The translations under genes and the position numbers were made by a program. The notes below the pieces were generated by a model. It was given only the letters and a program-made list of their open reading frames with translations, did not search any database and was not told the origin of the DNA. 64,000 nucleotides of DNA from Plasmodium coatneyi (Eukaryota > Apicomplexa > Aconoidasida > Haemosporida > Plasmodiidae): contig NC_033563.1 in the NCBI RefSeq assembly GCF_001680005.1, forward strand, positions 1,612,001 through 1,676,000, written 5' to 3'. The first letter of the stretch is position 1. The number at the start of each line of letters is the position of its first letter. Of the stretch, positions 47,001-55,708 are shown in pieces.

Positions 47001-50000
47001 CTAACACTAGGATAATTCTTCCTTTGCAGAAAATGTCGGCGAAATTTTTTAACTGCAAAGTCATCCACTGGTAAAAATTGTGTGTGAGGTTACATTCCCC
47101 CAGGGGGTCCTTAATAGAAGCATCGAACCCACACGATATGAAAATAAATTCAGGCTGAAAAGTTTCCAATACAGGAAGGAGTAGATATTTAAACACATAG
47201 TAAACATCGCAATTGTTGTACCCTTTTTCGAGAGGCACATTAATGTTAAACTTGTATCCACTTTTACTTCCCAATTCGTTTTTCGCTCCTGTGCGAGGAT
47301 AAAATAAATTTTCTTCATAAGATTTAAGATTCTTTTTCTCTTTGGTTCCCCTTTCTTTCCTCTTCTTTTTCATCTTCTTTTTCCTATCATCTGTATGTGT
47401 GGCATTACTTGGAGGTTCGCCGGAAATAGTAGCGACCTTTCTGTTGTCGAGTGTGGTTGATAAGGCACCCTGTGTTGTGCTCAAGATGGGATCCAATATA
47501 GAGGAACCTTTAGTGTCCGATTTAAACGTTTTACATAAACCTTTGTTGATTTCTGCCTTCCTGCCTTTGTTACTCTTCCCCTTTTCACCGTTGGTCGTCC
47601 CCCCTCCGGCAGCGGAGTTAGCACCTTTCTTCTTCTTCCCATCATTCTTCTTCTTATCAAACCTGTGAATCGAAAAGCACAAGACGTCCTTGTCACTGTA
47701 GAATATTTCTTGCGTCCCGTTGTCATGGTGCACATCCCAATCGAAAATGAAGATTTTCCTTATCCCATATTTTTTAAAAATATATTTGCACGCTACACTG
47801 ATATTGTTGAATATGCAAAAACCGGAGGGGCTACTTCTACTGCAGTGGTGACCGGGCGGTCTTATGGCAGCAAATCCGCAGTTGATGTCGGTGAAGGAGC
47901 TGCTACTGGTAGTGCACTCCTTAGCGCTACATATGGAAGTTGAGTAGCTCCTAAACTGTTTGTTAAAAACGGGCACTTCTTCCCTATTCGTGGGGTTATT
48001 CGTGTGATTATTCGTTTGATTATTCGTGGGGGGCATTTCTTCAATCACGTTCGCTAATTGGGTATCTGCCTCTTGTTGCTCCGGTGGGGTGGCCTCACCA
48101 AGGCAGGCGATACTCTCCTCTTTATTAGGTTCTTCGAGGGTAGAAGGGTCTTCATTTGGAGGCCTTTCACTCTGGGCCTGGTTCCAGTTGTAGCAGTAGT
48201 TGGACGTACTAACAGTTTTATGAGTACCCCTTTTAGGAGCAGCATTGGTGGGTTTCTTATTTTTGGTGTTACTCCGAACATGGTTTACCCCGCCGTTGTT
48301 TTCGCTAAGGCCGATGTCGTGCTCCTCGAACGGACTCATCACATACAGGTTGCTCTCCGACTTGGAGCGTTTGAAATGACTGTTGTGATTAATTCTGTTC
48401 CGTAAAAAGCCTCTTACCCCGTTTGGTGGAATATTCCTAAAAAAGTTATAATTGTACCGAAAGGATTTTTTAAAATCAATGTATTTAAACTTTTCATTCT
48501 TATTAGACAAAATTACATCACAAAGATTTAACAGTCCCCCAACTGCCCTCTTCGAAACTGTTCCCGTGTAAGACGTATAATATGTGTCGTGTTTATCAAA
48601 GGGATATATAACGTCCTTCTTGTTGTACTTTAATTTTCTTTTTAGGGAATAGAAGATATTATTAATATGAGTACTAGTATGGCATTCTTTAATCTCCTCA
48701 TATAAAGCTTCTCTGCATTTTATTTGAACCATTTTATTTATTACATTTTTTTCTTTCAAGGCTTTTATAATGCATTTTATTCTGTCTGGACTTTCCACGT
48801 GATTTTCGTCAAAGTGCAGATTTTGACACATGTACTCCTCATCACATACGAACCCTATGCAGTCGTATTCTACATTGTTATTGCCACGTTTGGAGGAGGA
48901 GAAGATTCTTCCATTTTTTAGATCACCCGGTTGGTGGTATTTATAATTACTATCAGCATATTTGTACAAATGGTTTACGTTACTCCTTTTGTTCGCCTTC
49001 CTTTTGTTGTAATGTGTGTAGTAATTGTTTTTTCGGAGAAGCAGACTCTTTTGCGGGTTGGTCGGGTAGTATTCGTCCAGTGCGTTGTCTGCATAGGAAC
49101 TGGTGCCTCCATCGGGGGGGCCTAAAGCCGCCCTTCTCGTTGCACCGCTGGATGTAGAGAACTTAACCTTAGCAGGGACGCCAGAAGATACACCAACAGG
49201 GAAATTGTCCAGTGCACCCCTTTCGAATACCTCCAAATCCGTGTCCGCCTCCCCCCCAGTGTCTAAATCAGCACTTCCATCACATTCAATATAGAAATTG
49301 TTGTTCTGTTGTTCCATTGAATTGCCCTTCTTTTTCAGAGACAGAAATATTTTGTCAAGGAGGTACTTGTTTGCTTTGAATTCCCCATCGTTGCTGCTGC
49401 TGGTGGATGATAATTGCCCCCTCCTAAGGTGCATTTTCTTCCTAACTGAAGAACCCTTTTGCAATTTATTCCTCCTTTTTGAGTAATTCTTATTGATCAT
49501 ATTATTCTTTATGCCTAACCTTTGATAGGCGTTACTAAATTCCCCTTTATCACTTGACTTTTTTTTTTTTTTCCTACCCCTTCGGTTCATATCACTTTTG
49601 CTTCTTCTCTTCCGTTTTTCCTTTTCCCCCCCTTCATAATGTTCGTTGGTCAATTTTTTCTTCGCCTCTGGCTTTTTCTTGCGCAGACTTCTACCCTCTC
49701 CTTCTAACATCCTCTTATAGCGGCCGCTCAGGCTGCCATTTTGGTTACTGTTTGTGAGGATGTCTAGGGGAAAATCACTTGCATAATGGTCACCACCGAG
49801 GTGGTCACCTGGGTAGAGTTTACTTGGGGTGTTATCACTGTGTGAGCAATTATTCCTCGAGCGGTAGCCCCTCATACGATTACCACGAATGTGATTACTG
49901 CTTATTTGATTACTGCTAATGTGATTACTGCTAATGTGATTACTGCTTATGTGATTACTGCTTATGTGATTACTGATAACGTGGTTACCGTTAAGATGAC

Positions 50001-50373
50001 TCTTGCTCTTATTTCTGGTAGTCATCGTGGGGAGGGTGACCCTAGGAGGTCTGCCTCTCCTAGCTCTGCTACTTTTCCCATGGGAACTTCCCAAATGACC
50101 ATTTTTAAGCGCCCCCTCATCGGCCGCTCCGATAAGATCTACCATAAACACATCGTCCCCTCCCACCTGCTGTGCACTATCAGCTAAATTATTGGACTCC
50201 CTCAAATATAAACTTATGTCATTTATGTTGTCGAATTTTTCTATGATGAAATTATTAAAGCAGGCCTCCTTGTCGGGAAGTTTTAAATGTGCTATTGTGT
50301 CCTGCTTTAATGGTGTCTTCTTATTCTCATTTTTGCTTTGCGTATTTATGCTCCCGTTTTTCATATTTAGCAA
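44074..50373 (-). CDS. HDA2: Class II histone deacetylase fused to inositol polyphosphate kinase (2,099 aa)
   Basis: Two enzyme domains in one uninterrupted frame. The HDAC domain starts near residue 526 (ESPDRIKCIIKAL) and is split by low-complexity insertions. It contains AAIRPPGHHC (~835), the zinc/charge-relay motif IFDWDVHHDNG (~880), FISCGFDASIKDPLG (~1086) and LEGGYN with the catalytic Tyr (~1123). The C-terminal domain is an IPK-type kinase: an N-lobe-like ELEAYFYAW helix (~1635), the signature PCVMDVKMG (PxxxDxKxG, ~1843), SLIGWD, and the metal-binding IDFAHASF near the C-terminus (~2061). In P. falciparum the HDA2 protein with this fusion represses var genes and ap2-g; orthology here is inferred. 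The N-terminal 500 residues are basic and low-complexity. The start at 50373 (MLNMKNGSINTQ) is the first ATG of the frame. Confidence 0.93.
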   Translation of the reverse strand: MLNMKNGSINTQSKNENKKTPLKQDTIAHLKLPDKEACFNNFIIEKFDNINDISLYLRESNNLADSAQQVGGDDVFMVDLIGAADEGALKNGHLGSSHGKSSRARRGRPPRVTLPTMTTRNKSKSHLNGNHVISNHISSNHISSNHISSNHISSNQISSNHIRGNRMRGYRSRNNCSHSDNTPSKLYPGDHLGGDHYASDFPLDILTNSNQNGSLSGRYKRMLEGEGRSLRKKKPEAKKKLTNEHYEGGEKEKRKRRSKSDMNRRGRKKKKKSSDKGEFSNAYQRLGIKNNMINKNYSKRRNKLQKGSSVRKKMHLRRGQLSSTSSSNDGEFKANKYLLDKIFLSLKKKGNSMEQQNNNFYIECDGSADLDTGGEADTDLEVFERGALDNFPVGVSSGVPAKVKFSTSSGATRRAALGPPDGGTSSYADNALDEYYPTNPQKSLLLRKNNYYTHYNKRKANKRSNVNHLYKYADSNYKYHQPGDLKNGRIFSSSKRGNNNVEYDCIGFVCDEEYMCQNLHFDENHVESPDRIKCIIKALKEKNVINKMVQIKCREALYEEIKECHTSTHINNIFYSLKRKLKYNKKDVIYPFDKHDTYYTSYTGTVSKRAVGGLLNLCDVILSNKNEKFKYIDFKKSFRYNYNFFRNIPPNGVRGFLRNRINHNSHFKRSKSESNLYVMSPFEEHDIGLSENNGGVNHVRSNTKNKKPTNAAPKRGTHKTVSTSNYCYNWNQAQSERPPNEDPSTLEEPNKEESIACLGEATPPEQQEADTQLANVIEEMPPTNNQTNNHTNNPTNREEVPVFNKQFRSYSTSICSAKECTTSSSSFTDINCGFAAIRPPGHHCSRSSPSGFCIFNNISVACKYIFKKYGIRKIFIFDWDVHHDNGTQEIFYSDKDVLCFSIHRFDKKKNDGKKKKGANSAAGGGTTNGEKGKSNKGRKAEINKGLCKTFKSDTKGSSILDPILSTTQGALSTTLDNRKVATISGEPPSNATHTDDRKKKMKKKRKERGTKEKKNLKSYEENLFYPRTGAKNELGSKSGYKFNINVPLEKGYNNCDVYYVFKYLLLPVLETFQPEFIFISCGFDASIKDPLGECNLTHNFYQWMTLQLKNFADIFCKGRIILVLEGGYNLNYLPKCTLACIKALIKKNKNRKEYPPKQNYKWGGNTSTDGGMITKGDGLSTVTPTNGVLTMEGALPKGVKISEPNGSPNRSPSRDELTPSSDSAFRKMQNWIQVKHGSLINNIRKNNDHVNFYKFKCSSDYYKTSTMPFKHVKGKTYTSSMTSKKKELITTGMLHYSTYKVIKYFLCILKGDPFHLNIKLPPYNSFLKKKGLENKKSSLERKISIFKKVDSRSDHLRHDGGNYSHYGESYYDNGLHGGDSGIPYDAPYDEEDGGIMNSYMKKKIEQLNRYNETYKKQYSLSSTTISNLSHSDLYISNDEFDCNSSDSSKTSKRKVILLNKLKLKISKNDNMSSAPTASRPLPKIEKKKRKRKKQKQTFPILSNNNRKMNGIEIWDLTNIPEDDDIINVNKHNSNERAGRAREISRKGSRAPPNLISTTCPPHQNDHQEDHLGFDLTNLKYCRNQLQNSFTMYTQRKKGFIFFYGSGHRNQWVLPAHKKITRIIKLCSELEAYFYAWLYLCCGKKICISGTMVDYASILEGKVTVEGLSLSVHSSEGQKRQAEELLKFTVPCYHSFLKKTQLLQLGYQEGAPQSVDALHVVEESHEGSAAKDATGGNHQWKEQTVDGELHEKEEGKSNHDDKSEENSKNSVAMLNSGEICTSQSSCSFEQNDNEKNLMEHKRSGSVIDQPSSTKQSEPPLKSEKNKTAICLANVLSKMRHPCVMDVKMGVRLYGDDCAKDSIQKKIQKAKSRSCLSHGFHLTSLIGWDKRKEEPFFISKEDAHSIKNDDAFVDAFMSYFLACDNVHISKMLLKKLLLVLEHMKAFFESQQLFAFYGTSLLFVFDSDPSKNKIDGEGTSRVAENPTSEVIDLTDVNNISLAVHPEEGKSNKKEKEDHEDIFNFREKMQKIFEDSLTLEERDIYMQKKLNYKILKSANIYIIDFAHASFNRNEKDEGFLLGITSLYRIMKKTIQRIEALYLA
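49885..49990 (-). repeat. 15-bp coding repeat (SNHIS unit) in HDA2 N-terminus
   Basis: Six to seven tandem copies of GTGATTACTGCTTAT/GTGATTACTGCTAAT on plus, encoding Ile-Ser-Ser-Asn-His units on minus (one copy has Gln for His). A near-perfect, in-frame minisatellite inside the basic N-terminal region. Confidence 0.85.
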
Positions 50374-52326
50374 GCGGGTTTTTATGTGGCGTTTCTGTGA
50401 TTGGGTTGGTTACCTTGGCGTCTTAATAACTTTATACATACGTATATATGTAGGTACCTACACGTGCAGGGATACGTGCGGGGTAGTGGTGACTGGAGAG
50501 GCGTCTTCTCACATATATCCGTGGATACATATTACATCTGTAGATACTCATCTACTAGGTACTCTTTTTATACAATACTTTTAACACACGTTGGGGTGTG
50601 TATGGATGAGCAGGCGGTGTGCACAGGGGTTAATTGGCAAAATTTAAGCAATTTAACTGGCGAACTTGTACACGTGTTTTTTTGCGCCTACACCTTGATG
50701 CGGCGTTCAGTTATATTCTGCTGTGACGTTCCCGAGGGGAGGTACATCCTTGCCTCCTTCACTAGGTCGTTAGTTCGTGGCCTTCGCTTTTACTTTGTTA
50801 CTTATCGGTTATATGTGCTCTCTAAGTGGGGTTCGTGGGTTAGCCGCTGACTAGGTTAGGCTATCGCTTCGGTGGCGCTCCAGTATAGCTTGGTTATCAC
50901 TTTGGTGTTATTATCGCTAAAAGTTTTACAATTCTTATGGTAATATTTTGGATAAATTTTTGGTGATATTTTCCCCCCTACGTTTACTCGCGTTTCATTT
51001 TCTTTTCTCCTACTTTTTTTTTTTTTTTTTTTTTTTCCTTTGTTGGGTATATACTCACCTCCCAAACTAACGTTCGCTCTGTTAAAAAAATTATTTAGGA
51101 AATGCAATATTTTAGACAACAAATAAGAATTTATTTCTGGAAATAATATTAAAAATTGAGGTGACAAATGGGTGATTTTTCAGGGTCCAAAATTGACATG
51201 TATACAAAATACATACGCATAAATTAATTCTCTTAGCGCGTGTGTTTACGGGTATGCTGCATTGGTTAGTTTGTGTAGTTGCGTATAACTTACGAGAGCG
51301 AACTGTTCGTCACAGTATGAAGGGGACGATCGGTCAAAGTGCGTTTGGGGGGAAATGAACCACCTACATTCAAACACACACCTTCATGAACGTCCCTGAT
51401 ATGTTCACATGAACGCGCAAACTTACATACGTAAACGCATACATCCAATATGTACACATGCGCATTTACATGTGCGAGGAGATACCCGCAATGCAGTTCC
51501 GCGAGAGGAATATGCTACCCGTGTATGCGTATGTTATACACGCATGCCATACACGCATAGGTGTAGCCAATTGGCCAAGCAACAAAGCAATCCAGCTGGA
51601 AAAAAAAAATAGCGCAAACTTGTTAAACACTAAAAAAATTATACGCGGAAGGGCCACGCGAGGAAGGTAACACAAAAAAGATAAAACAATGGTGAAAGAA
51701 TAAAGGCGAAATGGCAAAAAAGAAAAAGGAAAACAAAAAAGATAAAACGCGAAAGGAGAAAGATTGAATAAAGTGTAAAATAACAAAGAGAAAAATCTAT
51801 ACTCGCGAGGAAGAGTATTGCCGGCTGGCAGGGTACTACAAGAAATGAGCAACGCACAAATGGAGAAAAGTGAAAAATAGCTTCTAACTCGTCATCCACG
51901 CAATAATCAAAAAAATCCTAAAAAAATGTGAAAAAATAAAAACGCAACAGGAACGCATATGCATAAGAATATTGTTTGCCATTCCTTTTCGCTGCTATAT
52001 TATTCTTCTCTTCATTCCTGTAAAATACTTCAAAAGGGTAAACGTTCATCGAAATTTTTTAGCTTCATGTTTTTAAGCTGTCGCCATCTCCATGTACTCA
52101 AATCTTCGACTGCCATGTTGGCGGCTTCACAGCTTCACATCTTCCTAACCCTGACAGTTCACCAAAATTTTAGCTCGCCTCACATTCGACATGGCAATAT
52201 TTCAAAATGGTAACTGCAAAATTGCATCGACAGAGTTGAAGCTGCGCAAATTTACAACTTCACAAAATTGACAGAAAAGATAAATACCAACTGTCTCTCA
52301 CGTCTGTAAAACGCTGTTCCATTTTC

Positions 52327-52358
<32 letters not shown>

Positions 52359-54088
52359 AAAGGCAAGCCAAGCCATGCCATGCGGAAATTTGCTCACTTA
52401 TCCTTTTGTTTACATTTATTTTTTTATTTTTCTTTAAACGGAGAATGGAACAGGACAGAGAATAGTCGTATCAGATATTTCAATTGGGGCTACACTCATA
52501 AAACGAAAAACTGTGTATCTACATAAAATCTAACATACATGAATATGCATGCGCACATGCACATCTCTACATGCACCGGTTCCCCTCCAGGCGCACACCC
52601 TCACATGCAGAAAAAAAAATTAGGGGTAAACATAATGCTGGTGAAAACTGTTTCACCATTTGCTTCTAAAAATTGTTCCTGCTGAAAGGGGAAAAGTGTA
52701 GAACTAAGCAGGAGTTGTGATTCGCGCGTTAGGGATAGGTAGTCTCAAGTGCACCACGCTGTGCCCGTTTCCTCCTGCCTCATTTCGCCAATTGCCAAAA
52801 AATGAGAAAAGGAAAAGAAAACATTTCAGCGGTGCACCAAAAAGAAAGGTCGCACGCGAACAACAGAGGGGAACTTCTACACTTAAAAGTGATAACAGCG
52901 TATACACTGCGCAGAGGTTACAAAAAAAAAAAAAAAAAAAAAAAGTCCAAATGATCACCATGGTAGGAGTATGTACAGCTGCTGCGGTACTCCCAAACTA
53001 TGTTAAAGGTGTGCGCGAATTTTGGAGACGATTTATGTGTCCCAACAGAAATGCTGAACAAAGGTCGTTTCACGCGGTATACGGCGCCCGTAGACAACGA
53101 TAAGAAAATTTCAAAGGTGGAAATAGGGAAAAAATAAAACGAAAAGAAAGCGAAACCGGTAAAGCCATGATCGTGTGAAAACAGTAATGCCATTGAAGAA
53201 AAGCGAGTGGACAAGCCAGACGGTACACTGAGCCACACACTTTGGTATATCCCCAACCAGGGTGAAACCTACAAGTGAGGGGTCTCCTCTCGAAGGAACA
53301 ATGGACTTTGTGCCGATGAAGGTAAATAAATATTTGCTAACAACAAAGGACATTGATACAAGAACCCCTCACATGCGTGCATGTACCTATTGGAAAAGTA
53401 CAATCAGTGTGTATACATGCGTCCCACCTTCTCCCAACACAGAAATGACGATATTCTTATCGTCTTAATTGGATCCTGCGTCGATTCATCCTTTAACTGT
53501 AAAGTGATGAAGACGAACCAGGCGGTGAATGGAACGATTAGCCCTCCATGTCAGCAAAGTCCACCCCGCGAACTTTGCAAAAATGAAAAAAAAAGGCACT
53601 TAAAATGAAATCTTTTCTTTACCAAAGGGGAATGAACAGATCTATATGCTTTTTTTTTAATTCCATATTTTTCTTATTCCTACACGACATGGTGTTATGT
53701 TCCCGCTTTCGCGGTAGACACTTCCTGTAGCACTTCGTACACCCACACAACTTAACCACAATGGCTGAAAACATATGCCTTCCTTTTTTTCTTGAATGAA
53801 ATCTACAGCTGAATTTTAAAAAATTTGCAACAGGTTGGCAAGTTCTTAAAAATTTTACACTTTTATATAAAAAAAAAAAAATGTGAAAGTTTAAAATGGT
53901 AAAAACCATAAGGGGTGGGGGGGAAGTGAAAATGTGCTTCCAAACGTTCGAATATTCACATAGGTATGTATACACCTAGGGGCGCATGTTTGAGAAGCGT
54001 GATTTTCCCACATGAGTAGATACCTACATGAGTACCTCTCCCGTTGGGGTGTAATATATATATGAATTATGCGTTCCTCCCCCTTGGC
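50374..54088. other. 3.7-kb region between HDAC-IPK and eIF3D genes
   Basis: Should contain the HDAC-IPK promoter/5' UTR (left) and the eIF3D 3' UTR (right). T20 near 51017, A29 near 52330, A24 near 52921. A coding-like patch on plus at 53262-53608 is described under findings. No gene model can be supported. Confidence 0.5.
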
Positions 54089-55708
54089 CTAATTATTCTC
54101 ATCGTCGTGCGTGCAGTACAATCGCAGGAGGGCCTTGAGGGGGTCCTTCAAAATGACGTATTTTCCATCCGGCTTCTCAGAAATAATGTCCACAATGTAC
54201 CTGAGGATACCCCAGATATTTTCATACTTCAAGCCAATTTGGGTGGATAGATCTTTCGTCTTATGAGACTGAATAGAGAGGATATTATGGTTTTCTGCAT
54301 CGTTGGCATTTTTCCTAGAAATGAAACCTAACTTGATGTCCTCACATCCACTAATCAAAGCTTGACAAATAAATTTTTGCAACTTGGAGGTATTGTTTCT
54401 AATTTCATTGGCAAGAAGAGCTCCCTTTTGGTTCTCAATTTGGGACCTCCAGTTTTTATGGCTCTTAATATCATATTCATTTAGAGCACAGACGTAGACA
54501 TAGGAGTTTGTTGTTCCCTTCAGCTTGGAGTGAATTTCCCCTCTGGTGATAAGAGTGCAATTCTTTTTGGAAGATCCATGAACTATAGGAGGGATAGTAA
54601 TTTTTCTATACCTATAAAGGACGTCCAAATTTTTGCAATTTTTGGCAGTAAAGGAAGCATCGTCAAACTGTTCCGCCTGTTCATTTTTCAGAAGAACCTG
54701 CTTCCTAAAGCGCTGGTTAATTTTTATGGCTTCAAATCCGAGGGACTGTAAGCTATTTATTTTATTTTCATTGTCCTGTGTAGGAGCGTCGATAGAATTC
54801 TCATTAACGGTTAGTAAATCTACAATGGAATCTTCATCCTTGTCAATAATAATTTTATTTCCCTCTTTGGTTATTAATAAATGCCATGAATATTTGGACT
54901 GCGCCGCAGACATGAGACAGGAAAGTATCTGATCCGTCGAAACGACTATTAGGTTGTTATTACCCATGCCATCTGCTAGGCTTCTTTTATCTTCTTCATG
55001 CAGAATTTCCATCAAAGACTGATCATCCATAGTTTTGCACACTAAGTAATTATTGTCCTTGTTTTGGTTTACAAGTCCTGGAGGATTCTTCACATTAATA
55101 TTTTCAAATTTCTTATCATAGTATAATAATCTGCCTCTGAAATAAATATCTTGCATTTGAAAGTTTTCCATTTTTATTAATTTTTTTGGCAATTCGTTAA
55201 ACATGACTTCACATTCCACTGTCCATACGGGAGTAGGTTCGATACTCCACTCGGTGAAGATTCTATGTCTAGCATTCATTCGAGCTGTTTTTGCTTGTTG
55301 AAGTAATTTTTGCTTTTTCTGTTCAGCGGTTTTGATTCTGCTACTGTAGAGATTATTTTCTTCTTCTTGCTTTTGTGCAAATGCTTGTGTCGTTTGTTTG
55401 TTCATAATTTTCTTCTTATTGTACATGGGTCCTTTTTGTTTCTGTCCTGCCCGTAAGTCAACGGTTTGGAATTGTTGCTCGTCTTCCAATGCATTTCCTT
55501 CGTTTGAATTTTTGTTCGCATCCTTCACATTTTTCTGATAACTGCTACTGGTGAAGTCACATATTTTTCCTATTTTTTCAAATTTCATGGATGGCTCAAA
55601 TTGGTACTTTTTCAATTCCCCCATGCACTGATTCACCAGGTCTTCATTCTTTGAGTCAGGACCCCACGTCCTGTTGTTCGCCACTCCGATTAGTTTAAAG
55701 GTGGACAT
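54089..55708 (-). CDS. EIF3D: Eukaryotic translation initiation factor 3 subunit D (539 aa)
   Basis: Cap-proximal subunit of eIF3. Family landmarks along the protein: GVANNRTWGPDS near the start, KFEKIGKICDFTSSSYQ (KGDRLGKVADWTGATYQ in human), RFTEW/IEPTPVW...ECEVMFNELPK, DIYFRGRLLYYDKKFENI, DQILSCLMSAAQSKYSWHLLI, the DLLTVNEN segment, YRYRKITIP, NEYDIKSHKNWRSQIENQKGALLANEIRNN, and the C-terminal ENIWGILRYIVDIISEKPDGKYVILKDP. The frame is open to 55837, but homologues begin near MSTFKLIGV, so the ATG at 55708 is preferred; starting at 55837 would add 43 unrelated residues. The human acidic C-terminal tail is absent; the protein ends DDENN. Single exon. Confidence 0.95.
   Translation of the reverse strand: MSTFKLIGVANNRTWGPDSKNEDLVNQCMGELKKYQFEPSMKFEKIGKICDFTSSSYQKNVKDANKNSNEGNALEDEQQFQTVDLRAGQKQKGPMYNKKKIMNKQTTQAFAQKQEEENNLYSSRIKTAEQKKQKLLQQAKTARMNARHRIFTEWSIEPTPVWTVECEVMFNELPKKLIKMENFQMQDIYFRGRLLYYDKKFENINVKNPPGLVNQNKDNNYLVCKTMDDQSLMEILHEEDKRSLADGMGNNNLIVVSTDQILSCLMSAAQSKYSWHLLITKEGNKIIIDKDEDSIVDLLTVNENSIDAPTQDNENKINSLQSLGFEAIKINQRFRKQVLLKNEQAEQFDDASFTAKNCKNLDVLYRYRKITIPPIVHGSSKKNCTLITRGEIHSKLKGTTNSYVYVCALNEYDIKSHKNWRSQIENQKGALLANEIRNNTSKLQKFICQALISGCEDIKLGFISRKNANDAENHNILSIQSHKTKDLSTQIGLKYENIWGILRYIVDIISEKPDGKYVILKDPLKALLRLYCTHDDENN

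Noticed and set aside
49885..49990. CRISPR-like regular repeat
   Set aside because: Tandem 15-bp units without spacers, inside a eukaryotic coding frame.
52717..53103. 128-codon plus-strand frame spanning a poly-A run
   Set aside because: The Lys run is the A24 tract. The downstream part (MVGVCTAAAVLPNYVKGVREF) is suggestive, but no donor/acceptor pair links it in frame to other coding-like segments.
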